From Conchocele bisecta (lineage: Eukaryota > Mollusca > Bivalvia > Lucinida > Thyasiridae): 64,000 bases of DNA. Below, piece by piece: positions 22,026 to 31,000 of the stretch. The notes beneath the pieces were generated by a model that searched no databases, was not told the origin of the DNA, and was given only the letters and a program-made list of their open reading frames with translations. The stretch is from assembly GCA_029237695.1 (NCBI GenBank), contig CM055265.1:212738506-212802505 (forward strand). The letters are read 5' to 3'. The position numbers were made by a program, and so were the translations under genes. The first letter of the stretch is position 1. Each line of letters begins with the position of its first letter.

Positions 22026-22531
22026 TTAAAGGTACATACATGCCCATTCAGTAGGCACAAACTGTTCTTTATATGAAAGACATCATCTGAGACATTTTCT
22101 GGCATTCATTCACCATTACCCCACGTATTGATTGACATTATTATACATTCTATATTAGACGTAAATTTCCACACTGATATCAGGGGCGATAACCGTGTTT
22201 CCTTAAAATGTTAACGGACATTACTGTTTATTATCTGTATTTATTTTTTGATTTACAATGTACATACTTTATAATCTGTGGAAAATGTTATCTTTTGAGG
22301 TGATGCATTTAATTAGTATAAATAAGTAAAACATATCATGCCTCGTTTTCATATATGAAAATAGCCTGATACCACCGCGAGTCACTATCAGTAAAATAAT
22401 ATTTCTAAATGATTATATCTGTATAGCGGGCACTCGTAATTTTTAGAACTGGTGGAATAGTGACACAATTACACACTTATTTAATTCCTATAAAGAACAT
22501 TTTGTGCCTACTGAGTGGGCATGTACCTTTA
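22026..22531 (+). mobile_element. Family I MITE, copy 1
   Basis: Ends AGGTACATACATGCCC and GGGCATGTACCT; left flank TTAA, right flank TTAC. About 505 bp with CAGGGGCGATAACCGTGTTT and AGCGGGCACTCGTAA inside. Two more copies at 25762 and 59223. Confidence 0.85.
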
Positions 22532-22849
22532 CGAGGGGCATTCGTGTACAACAGTTGCAACCATTCCCATGTCCCCCACTGCTAGAGAAATATCCGTGCG
22601 GCAATCTGTTTTTCATTGCCGTCATACATAAATATTACTGGATGAGCGAAACCAGATAAAGCGCACATTGATCTCAATACAGCTGTGCCTTCATACCATC
22701 GGGTTAATTTGCTCAAAATATCCTTCCGAATAACTGATACGTTCATAATTATGAAAGTAATGGCTTTAAAATTGCCAAGAAGCTGGTGTTAATTCAGAAG
22801 TTTCACTTGGAAATTGGCCTCATAACAAACCACTTGGACCTTCCCTCCC
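22532..22849. other. Unassigned stretch
   Basis: Nothing recognised. Confidence 0.3.
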
Positions 22850-22852
22850 CAG

Positions 22853-23094
22853 GGGGCCGTTTCACAAAACTTCGTACGACTAAAATGTTCGTAAGTGCAA
22901 AATTATGATAGTCTGTAAATTTCACATCAACACTGTTTTCTTGTAAAAAATTATTGGATTTTACATTTATTGAGCATAGGCTGCATATGCAGCCTATGCT
23001 CAATAAATGTAAATCCGTCAATTGAAATTTCTAGACGATCCTAAATTTGCGCTTACGAATATTATAGTGGTAAGAAGTTTAGTGAAACGGGCCC
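22853..23094. mobile_element. Family A MITE, copy 5
   Basis: GGGGGCCGTTTCACAAAACT to AGTTTAGTGAAACGGGCCC; left flank CAG. Central palindrome intact. Confidence 0.9.
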
Positions 23095-23578
23095 TTGATT
23101 AGATAGTCAGTGGAAGTCTGTAGGCTGATCAAAATCTCACTTTTGTTTTTCCTTAGTTACATCATTTCCAACCTATCTAGCCAGGTTTCGGTGTCAATAT
23201 TTGATTGAATTTCATCCAATAAAAACAATTTTGGAGGGTTATTTTTTTGCCATTGACGAAAAGATACTTACATCTAAATATAGTTTAGATTTAATGTATT
23301 TAATAGCCAAAAGTAGATCGGCAGAACAACATGGAACAGTAGTTGGGTGTAATTCTAACTTCAAAAAAGATTACTGCATCCTATACATCGCCGAGAGACT
23401 TAATACAGCGTCCTGATAACAGTTGAGAACAATGTGTATGTCGCTCGTGCGTGGTAGATAAGGACGAAATTGGAGCGCTGCCGAAATAGAGATTGCCATT
23501 GTAACCAAACATCGAACATTCCTGACCCGTTGTGAACTTGGCAGCATTTTACAGGTTGCTCAAAGTACGTTCAGTACA
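23095..23578. other. Unassigned, with a J-like fragment
   Basis: CTATCTAGCCAGGTTTCGGTGTCAAT at about 23177 is a reversed J fragment (compare 62621). The rest is unassigned. Confidence 0.35.
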
Positions 23579-23579
23579 T

Positions 23580-23870
23580 GGGGCCCGTTTCACTAAACTT
23601 CGTACGACTAAAATGTTATTTAGGATCGTCTGTAAATTCCACATTACCAACGTTGTCTTGTAAACAATTATTGGATTTGCATTTATTGAGCAAATTGCGA
23701 TTGGTGGATTTACATTTATTTGAGAATAGGCTGCATATGCAGCCTATGCTCAATAAATGTAAATTCAATAATTGTTTACAAGAAAATATTGTTGATGTGA
23801 AATTTACAGACAATCATAATGTTGCACTTACGAATATTTTAGTCGTAGGAAGTTTAGTGAAACGACTCCC
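23580..23870. mobile_element. Family A MITE, copy 6, with duplicated centre
   Basis: Usual ends, but the word GGATTTRCATTTATT is present twice (about 23673 and 23707). The unit is therefore about 290 bp rather than 240. Confidence 0.85.
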
Positions 23871-23958
23871 AGAGAAGCAACTAGAGTACACACCCGTCTG
23901 CATTAATCTTAATCAGATTATCAACGTTTCTGAACATTTATTGGCAATACCAACTCGC

Positions 23959-24029
23959 AATCAAGCAAGCTGATTGTCTGAGCCTGAGCTGTAGCACAGC
24001 TCAGGCTCAGACAATCAACTTGCTTGATT
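23959..24029. repeat. Near-perfect hairpin Q
   Basis: TGATTGTCTGAGCCTGAGCT and its complement around a three-base loop AGC, with AATCAAGCAAGC / TTGCTTGATT continuing the stem after one slip. Single copy. Confidence 0.8.
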
Positions 24030-24167
24030 TCAACTTCAATAGTGAAGTGTTTCGAAGTTAGGAAACTGAGAAATATTGGCAATATTAGCGCAGGCGGCAG
24101 CGTACTGGCAAATATTCGTATTTAACGCTTCTAAGAATCATTTCACCGGCTATGTAAGGGTCCGTAG

Positions 24168-24206
24168 AGGAAGGGGGCTAAGTCCACACCGACTTAGCCC
24201 CCTTCT
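24168..24206. repeat. Short hairpin U
   Basis: AAGGGGGCTAAGTC / GACTTAGCCCCCTT around CACACC. Stem of 14 pairs. Confidence 0.7.
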
Positions 24207-24470
24207 TCCACTGACCCCTTCACGTGTGTTTCCTCCGACGACAGCATTCACCCCGTGTCTACGTCAATGTTGAAATCGAAATGAATGAATTAACGAAACT
24301 CGTAGACACGGACACGCGCTCGGAGGACACGTCACACGAACATACATTGCTGTTTTCTTGTTTATGGTTATTTTCTCGTCGAAATAGAAATAAGACTTTT
24401 TTCAGATCGGGGCACATTTTACTTATGAATAACTTAAACTAACTTATTGGCCACATGGGACTGTTACCAG
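24207..24470. other. Unassigned gap
   Basis: Nothing recognised. Confidence 0.3.
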
Positions 24471-24676
24471 GGGCACGTCTCACTAAATGTTCGTACGAAT
24501 ATTTCTATGAATGTGGTTAATTAATGCTACCATTTTCAACCTACATGTAAATGTCATTATATTTGAACAAATCCACCAAATAATTCCCCAAAATCTGGTA
24601 CTAATGCCAACATTACTTTCAATCAATTATTTCACATGAACGTCTTAGTCGTACGAAGTTTAATGAAACGGCCCCC
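24471..24676. mobile_element. Family A MITE, copy 7, old and diverged
   Basis: Only the outer ends (CACTAAATGTTCGTACGAA; GTACGAAGTTTAATGAAACG) and scattered inner words remain. The central palindrome is lost. Confidence 0.65.
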
Positions 24677-24796
24677 AAATGAGCGAGGTTTATGACACTT
24701 TGACCAGTCTAACTCCAGATCTACCAGCAAATTCCTGCAGCATTGCTACACTTGCATAACATTAATTCAATATGTTCACCTGTGCAGACAGTTCTG

Positions 24797-25037
24797 GGGC
24801 CCGTTTCACTAAACTTCATACGACTAAAATGTTCGTAAGTGCAAATGTAGGATCGTCTGAAAATTCCTATTGATATATTTAGATTTATTGAGCATAGTCT
24901 GCATATGCAGCCTATGCTCAATACATGTAAATACAACCATTGTTTACAAGAAAACATTGTTAATGTGTAATTTACAGACTATCATAATTTTGCACTTACA
25001 AACATTTTAGTCGTACGAAGTTTAATGAAACGGTCCC
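24797..25037. mobile_element. Family A MITE, copy 8
   Basis: Left flank CTG, right flank CAG. Both neighbouring edges show short family B words (TTTGACCAGTCTAACTCC at 24697; GGATCTACACTGATCAG at 25040), so it may be inside an old B copy. Confidence 0.85.
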
Positions 25038-25183
25038 CAGGATCTACACTGATCAGCATGAAATAAGTCTGCTCTTGTCAGGTAGTCATCCAAATGCATG
25101 CTAGTGTGAACTACATAGCATTATCATAACACATAATGCAATAATGCGACCCTATACTAAGCACACGAATATTCGCGTTTCTA

Positions 25184-25424
25184 GGGCCTGTTTCACTAAA
25201 CTTCGTACGACTAAACGTTTTGTAAGTGAACAATTATGATAGTCTGTGAATTTCACATTAACAATGTTTTCTTGTAAACAATGATTGGATCTACATTTAT
25301 TGAGCATAGGCTGCATATGCAGCCTATGCTCAATAAATGTAAATCAATGAATTGAAATTTCCAGACGATTCTATGTTTGCACTTACGAACATTTTAGTCG
25401 TACGAAGTTTAGTGAAACTGCCCC
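25184..25424. mobile_element. Family A MITE, copy 9
   Basis: Left flank CTA, right flank CTG, central palindrome intact. It is 146 bp from copy 8, part of a local cluster. Confidence 0.9.
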
Positions 25425-25475
25425 CTGGTATCGAGTTGCATTATTGCACACGGTTGTGTAATATGAACCAGGATC

Positions 25476-25742
25476 ACTGGTGTTGCTGCACTCCGCACCG
25501 GCGTAAAATGTTTCACGTCGAAAAGTGGTTTCCTGACGAGATGCCACTCATCTTTACTGAGAGCTATCGCATAAACGTATTTTTTCGTCTAGTATCCGGC
25601 GCAAATATCTTGCACCGGTTTCTAGACGAAAATGTGTTTACGTGGTATCTTCTGCATGTAGCTGAATGGGAATTATTTAGGAATCCGGCGCCTACTTCGA
25701 CGTGAATCCTTTTACGGTGGCGCGGCGTGCAGCAACAGTCGC
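25476..25742. mobile_element. Family V element, copy 1
   Basis: TGCTGCACTCCGC, GTAAAATGTTTCACGTCGAA and a central hairpin (GCATAAACGTATTTTTTCGT / ACGAAAATGTGTTTACG) with mirrored right end CGTGCAGCAAC. Copies at 37224 and 63270. Confidence 0.7.
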
Positions 25743-25761
25743 CATTGTTGTCACATATTGC

Positions 25762-26280
25762 TTTAAAGGTACATGCCCACTCACATGTCCCACATTCATG
25801 GTTATAATATAGAGAGACAGATAGTTTTGTATATTCTGTAGATATGACATTTTCTGGCAAAATAAGCATTCATTCACCAATACCCCACGTATTGATTGGC
25901 GTTATTATACATTTTATATCAGACGTAAATTTCCACACTTATACCAGGGGCGATAACCGTGTTTCCTTAAAATGTTAACGGACAATACTATTTATTCTCT
26001 GTATTTATGTTTTGATGTGCAATGATCATACTTTATAATCTGTAGAAAATATTGTTTCAGGTGACGCATTTAATTAGTACAAATAATTAAAAAAATATTA
26101 TGCCTCATTTGAATAGCCTGATACCACCGCGTGTCACTATCAGTAAACTAAATATTACTAAATGATTATATCTGTATAGCGGGCACTCGTACTTTTTAGA
26201 ACTGGTGGAATAGTGATACAATTATGCACTTATTTAAAAACCTATAAAGAACATGTTGTGCCTCCTGAGTGGGCATGTAC
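25762..26280 (+). mobile_element. Family I MITE, copy 2
   Basis: Left TTAA then AGGTACATGCCCACTC. Same internal order as copy 1; right end stops at GGGCATGTAC. Confidence 0.85.
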
Positions 26281-26361
26281 TGAACTTGCAGCCGGCACAG
26301 ACATACAGGTATGTAGTCTAATCAGAAAGTAATAAATTTCGCAGTTCCGTAATACAGATAT

Positions 26362-26730
26362 CAAGGTGGTTGATCACGTGGTTACAACAACAACAACGTC
26401 GCCCACTCCAAAGTAAGCATTATTTGATATTTTCCTTAATATGCAACGGATTTTGATGAAATATGGCGCAGCAAACGCGTCTTCATGAAATGCATTTGGT
26501 GGTCCAGGGAGTTTGTCACAGACTTATGTCGGAGACACGGAAATCGATTCTTCGCAAAAACATCAGAAGTTTAGGCTGAAATACAGAGACCACCAAGCTT
26601 AACAAGACTCGTTTGATGCGCTATATTTCATCAAAATCCGTTACGTAATAAGGACAATATAAAAGAATACGTACTTTCAATCGGATGGATTCTGGAAGGT
26701 TCAGTACTTGTTGTTGTTGTTAGTACCGAT
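26362..26730. mobile_element. Family D MITE, copy 3, right end lost
   Basis: CAAGGTGGTTGATCACGTGG, (CAA)n, D blocks and (TTG)n, then TAGTACCGATG instead of the expected CACGTGATC end. The central hairpin has lost most of its left arm. Confidence 0.8.
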
Positions 26731-27084
26731 GTGACAAAACCGGACTTATTTACTTTGCGACCTGTGACTACCATGATTACAGTGCCGTAGGAGAGATTGT
26801 ATGATTTGGAGCGCGGTTGCAACTAGAGAAAAGTGTATTGAATGATTTAAATATTACTGTTCGGATGGACGTCTCTGACACTATGTTTCGCACATAAGCA
26901 TTTCATATTGTTTTACAAAAAGCAGTTGAGTGGAGTGACTTTCAATATTGATTCCCCCTCGCGTCCTGCCCGGCTCCTACGCCAGTTACAGACTGTGTGT
27001 CATTCGGACAGCGAACCGTTCGCTATGAATGTAACCAAATTACTATACAACGCCAACATGGGATGGGGGTGGGGTAGGGTGAGG
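26731..27084. other. Unassigned gap
   Basis: Nothing recognised; a G-rich tract at 27060-27089. Confidence 0.3.
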
Positions 27085-27203
27085 GGGGTGTCATTTCACT
27101 AAACTTTGTACAATTAAAATGTTCGTAAGTGCAACATTTACAGACTATCATAATTTTGCACTTACGAACATTTTAGTCGTACGAAGTTCAATGAAACGGC
27201 CCA
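27085..27203. mobile_element. Family A MITE, copy 10, internal deletion
   Basis: TTTCACTAAACTTTGTACAA joins directly to TTTACAGACTATCATAATTT and the right end; the whole central palindrome is gone. Confidence 0.8.
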
Positions 27204-27214
27204 CAGGTTGCTTT

Positions 27215-27545
27215 TTTTTTGACATTCCGTCAGCTAAATAGTCAATATGTGTCTGAAAAAGAGATTAGATCGTTGCTAGGCTACTGGAATATTCCAGCTG
27301 ATCAGGGGTTACACTGATCACAAATGTCATAAACCCATGTTCACGAGTCACAGCTATACCGTATGTCATTATTTCAGCCTCAAACTCTGGCATAATGTTG
27401 TAGTTTGAGATTAAACTAGTGACCAATACATGGGCAACGCTCTGACAAATTCAGGCCTATATTGTCTTGTTTGTGACCAGTGAAGACCCAGACTAGTCTG
27501 CGCTTCCGCGCAGCCTGATCAGGGTCGTCACTTATCGTCATTTGG
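27215..27545. repeat. Family B fragments and a B-type hairpin
   Basis: GTTACACTGATCACAAATG..CATAAACCCATG (27308) is a B right end. At 27470-27535, GTGAAGACCCAGACTAGTCT and its complement form a hairpin like that at 7385. Confidence 0.55.
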
Positions 27546-27588
27546 TCAGCAAACCAGCTATTTCGAATCTACCGAAACTCACTTTAAA

Positions 27589-27601
27589 TTTAATGTTTAA
27601 T
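27589..27601 (-). promoter_or_regulatory. Two ATTAAA words, possible polyadenylation signals
   Basis: On the minus strand ATTAAA occurs at 27596-27601 and 27589-27594, about 420 bp past the TRIM stop. No AATAAA is closer. Position fits a 3' UTR end but this is weak evidence in AT-rich DNA. Confidence 0.2.
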
Positions 27602-27649
27602 ATCAGTGAGCAGGCTGATCAGGATCTACGTTGGTCGTGAATGGAATAT

Positions 27650-27967
27650 TATCCCGTCAACACAGGGCGTATGTGCCGTGAAACACGGTGCTGTGAAACA
27701 TTTTTGATATCCTGTCAATACGACCTAATCACTGTGTATGAATATGTGCGGTTGTCATACTAGTCGATTATCCAATTTTGAGGATGCGGGTGGGGTTATT
27801 TTTTTGTATTTTAAAGCTATTTGTAGGTGTTAACGGGATAAATATAATAGTAGGTTAGTGCCGTGAATGGGAAAAATATCTGACGCGGCACGAGCCTCGC
27901 CCATCCCGTTTTCTAAGCCTTGCCATATATTTTTTCCCATTCACGGCACTAACCTACTATTCTCTAT
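27650..27967. mobile_element. Family CC element, copy 2, next to the TRIM stop codon
   Basis: GTCAACACAGGGCGTATGTG, GAAACACGGTGCTGTGAAAC, then AATAGTAGGTTAGTGCCGTG mirrored at 27936-27965 around GACGCGGCACGAGCC. It ends about 50 bp from the TRIM stop, so it probably lies in the 3' UTR. Confidence 0.8.
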
Positions 27968-28016
27968 AACTTGGATTTATCAGAGCGTGGCTCAATTATA
28001 AATCTAACTGTATACG

Positions 28017-31000
28017 TTACTTCTTCTTTGTGAACGTGGCGGCGAAGTCGAATATGGGCGACTCCACCGGCTCCAGGTTGTTCATGCAGTACTTGTTGAC
28101 GATCGGCTTGGCGAACTTGTCCTCGTTGTCCTGGATCGTGAAGATCCGGTTGCGCATGTACACAAACGCCTTCGGTTTCTCTTTAGGTTTCTCCTTCGGC
28201 GGCTCCGGCGTCGGCGGCGCCTGCACTAGCGTTTTTCTGCCCGGCTTCGGCGACTTGCTGGGAGACGACGTGCGTTTCTCCAACGATTTCTTTTTCTTTG
28301 AACCGAATAGTTTCTTCATGAAGCCTTTCTTCTCTGGATGTGGTTCACCGTCTGTTTGGTCAGACGATGTGCTTCCGGTCCGCGCGCGTGCTTCTGGTAC
28401 GACGTCGGTAGTGGGAATCACCTCGACGGTAGTTTTCGTTGCTGGGACGGCTTTGCGCCTCGCCGTGTGGCGCTGCGGTGTGGGAGACGCTGATTGTTCC
28501 CTTGGCTGTGCTTTAAGGCGCAATGACGACAGGTCGAGGGCGTCGTGTGGCGATGACGATTGTCGCGAAACTGCTGATCGATATGACGCGCTTGATGAAT
28601 TGGACCCTGTCGACAGCGGTCGTGTTTCGGTAATTATAGGTAGATGTTGTTTCGGGTGTCTCGTTTTAGGCACGGTCGAGTAGAAATCTGGTCCCTGTCC
28701 CTGTTTCGATGCTGGATACGTATTATACGTGTCAGGCTTATTTACTTGCGTTTTCGTCGATACTTTCGGTGACATTTTCGGTGACGTTTTGCGCAGTGCC
28801 GCCTGGTTTGGTACGGTGGCGATCCGGCCTGGGGCCGAGTTATTGCGCCGGGCCTGGGGCGTCCGCTTCTGGTCCGACGGCGGGGCGCTACTTTCTTCCC
28901 GCTCCGCATCCGGAGGCTTCTCCCGGTACTTGCCTTTCAGTGTTGTTAACGGTTGGGCTTTCCGTTTGACCGGCTCCGTTTTCGGATCCTTAGACTTCAG
29001 CATTGCTTGGGATTTCGCTGCTAAATCCATTACGTTTTTACGCCGCTCACTCTCCGATTGTTTGTCTAATTCTTTCAATATTGACGAATCTGAATTACTG
29101 TCTGAATCGGATCCCTTCTTCCATGGTAATGACTCGGGCGATGATTTTGTTGTAGGACTGTGAAGTCTGTCCGAGACATTTTTCAGTTTGTTAATACATG
29201 CTATCATTTTCTCGTCTAAAAGTGTAGAATCAGTTTCAACGCAAACATCCTTTTTAACTGGTTTCGCGAGTTTTAGGGATCGTTCAATTACAGGAGACTG
29301 CCCGAGCAATTCCTGCATGGCGCGGACATGTGACTCAGTCGTCGTATACTTGTCAACCTTTGAGGTACATATAGTATTTGTTCCCGTACTTAAATGGTGG
29401 CTTGACGGTGTGCAGGTCTCTTTCTCAAATGTTAGCGCATGTTCAGTATTCACTCCAACCGTGACAAGATTGTCCCGTATTGGCTTTTCAAGGTCAGGTC
29501 CAAATTCAGTTTCTTGTGCGACCATACTGTCTATATCCAAGGTCGCAGCGGAAACAATGGTCTGTGCAGTAGCGTCACACATCAACACGTTATACTCATC
29601 ACTGAGCAGTTTCTCATATTCTGCATCTGACCCTATTACGTCGAAAGCAACTTCTGGTACTAAAATGATCTCGTCACAGTCCATATCACTCAAAAGTCCT
29701 ATGTAGGGCAAGTTTTCCGTCGACGTCGCTGCGTCAGTACACTCTAACCCTCTGAATGCGTCAATATCTGCTTCGAAGTCGCACGATGTTGCTATTGACT
29801 TGTCATACATCTTAACTGGCAATGTTTGTGTGTCACAGTCGACGAGGTTGTTAGGTGTGACAGCTGATAATACCAGGGTACCGCGGTCACTCGTGTCAAG
29901 AGGCACCGGCGACGTAGACGAATCCACATATGATTGACGTCCTTGACAGACATCACACACCGTTACCGACGTATCTTTATCTATCTCGTCAAGCCATGTG
30001 TTATCGGTCACGCAGCCTGTTTCAGTAACGTAACATGTGTCGGTGCTTGTTTCGGCATTTTCAGAATGTACGTCCATGGCCGTCTGTGCGTCCTGAATGC
30101 CTACGCGTTCAGTTAATGTTTCACTATCGCATATGACGACGACGGTTTCCGTAGTGTTGTCCTGCACGTTGACGACGTTGGTGTGTGTGGCCTGGTCCAT
30201 GAGGATGACGGGGTTGGTGCCGATACTCGCCTCCCTGGTGGCAGGCCGGGCCGGCGAGATGCCCGTGTTCACAAGCTGGGGAGTCACCGTCGCCGTCCAC
30301 GAGTCCGTGTGTATCGTCCGCACTGTCCCCGTCTCCTTGTCGCTGCGAAACACCGGGTCCGTTTCAGTGCTTGTGTCTGCATACTTTTTCTTCTCCTTTT
30401 TCTTACGCTCATCCTTTTTCTTTTTATCCGTAGTTTTATCCTTCTTTTCTTTGCTTTTTGGTTTCTTTTCCTTTACAACCCCGACAGCCGCGCTTTTTAT
30501 CAAGTAGTCAACTAAATCCTGTGTCGTATTTGTCTCAACTGTATGCATGTCTGGTTTTACTCCAACGCTCTGTTCACAAACGTCTGGTTTCATAGTTTCT
30601 GTAGCACTTTCCACCATATCCGCCATTTCAGTACACACCGACCTATCTGTAGTCTGTGCACTTTCAGTCCATGTTACCTTACTTTCATGTGTAACTGAGG
30701 GCATATACGTACTATTGTCAACACTAATTATGATCGGAGTAGATGTACGCTTGTTCCTCTGTCCAGCATAATCAGTGGCGATGTTCTTATTTACGGTGAT
30801 CTTATCTGGTGTCTGTGTATCGGAGGTTCTGACACTAGGGAACGTCATCGTTGTTGTTTCGCGCAGATCAGGCTTTTCTGTATTCGTTTTAACAGACCGA
30901 GAGTCAGGTATAACTTTCACCGGGTGTGTCGTATTTACGGATTTATTTCTGGTTTCTGGTGTGAAATCGATCGGATCTAAGGCAATAGTTCGGGTACTAA

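Noticed and set aside
28030..28683. 217-codon open frame on the plus strand, and about a dozen others across 28-32.9 kb
   Set aside because: They lie antisense to the TRIM frame, have no domain, and follow from its codon composition.
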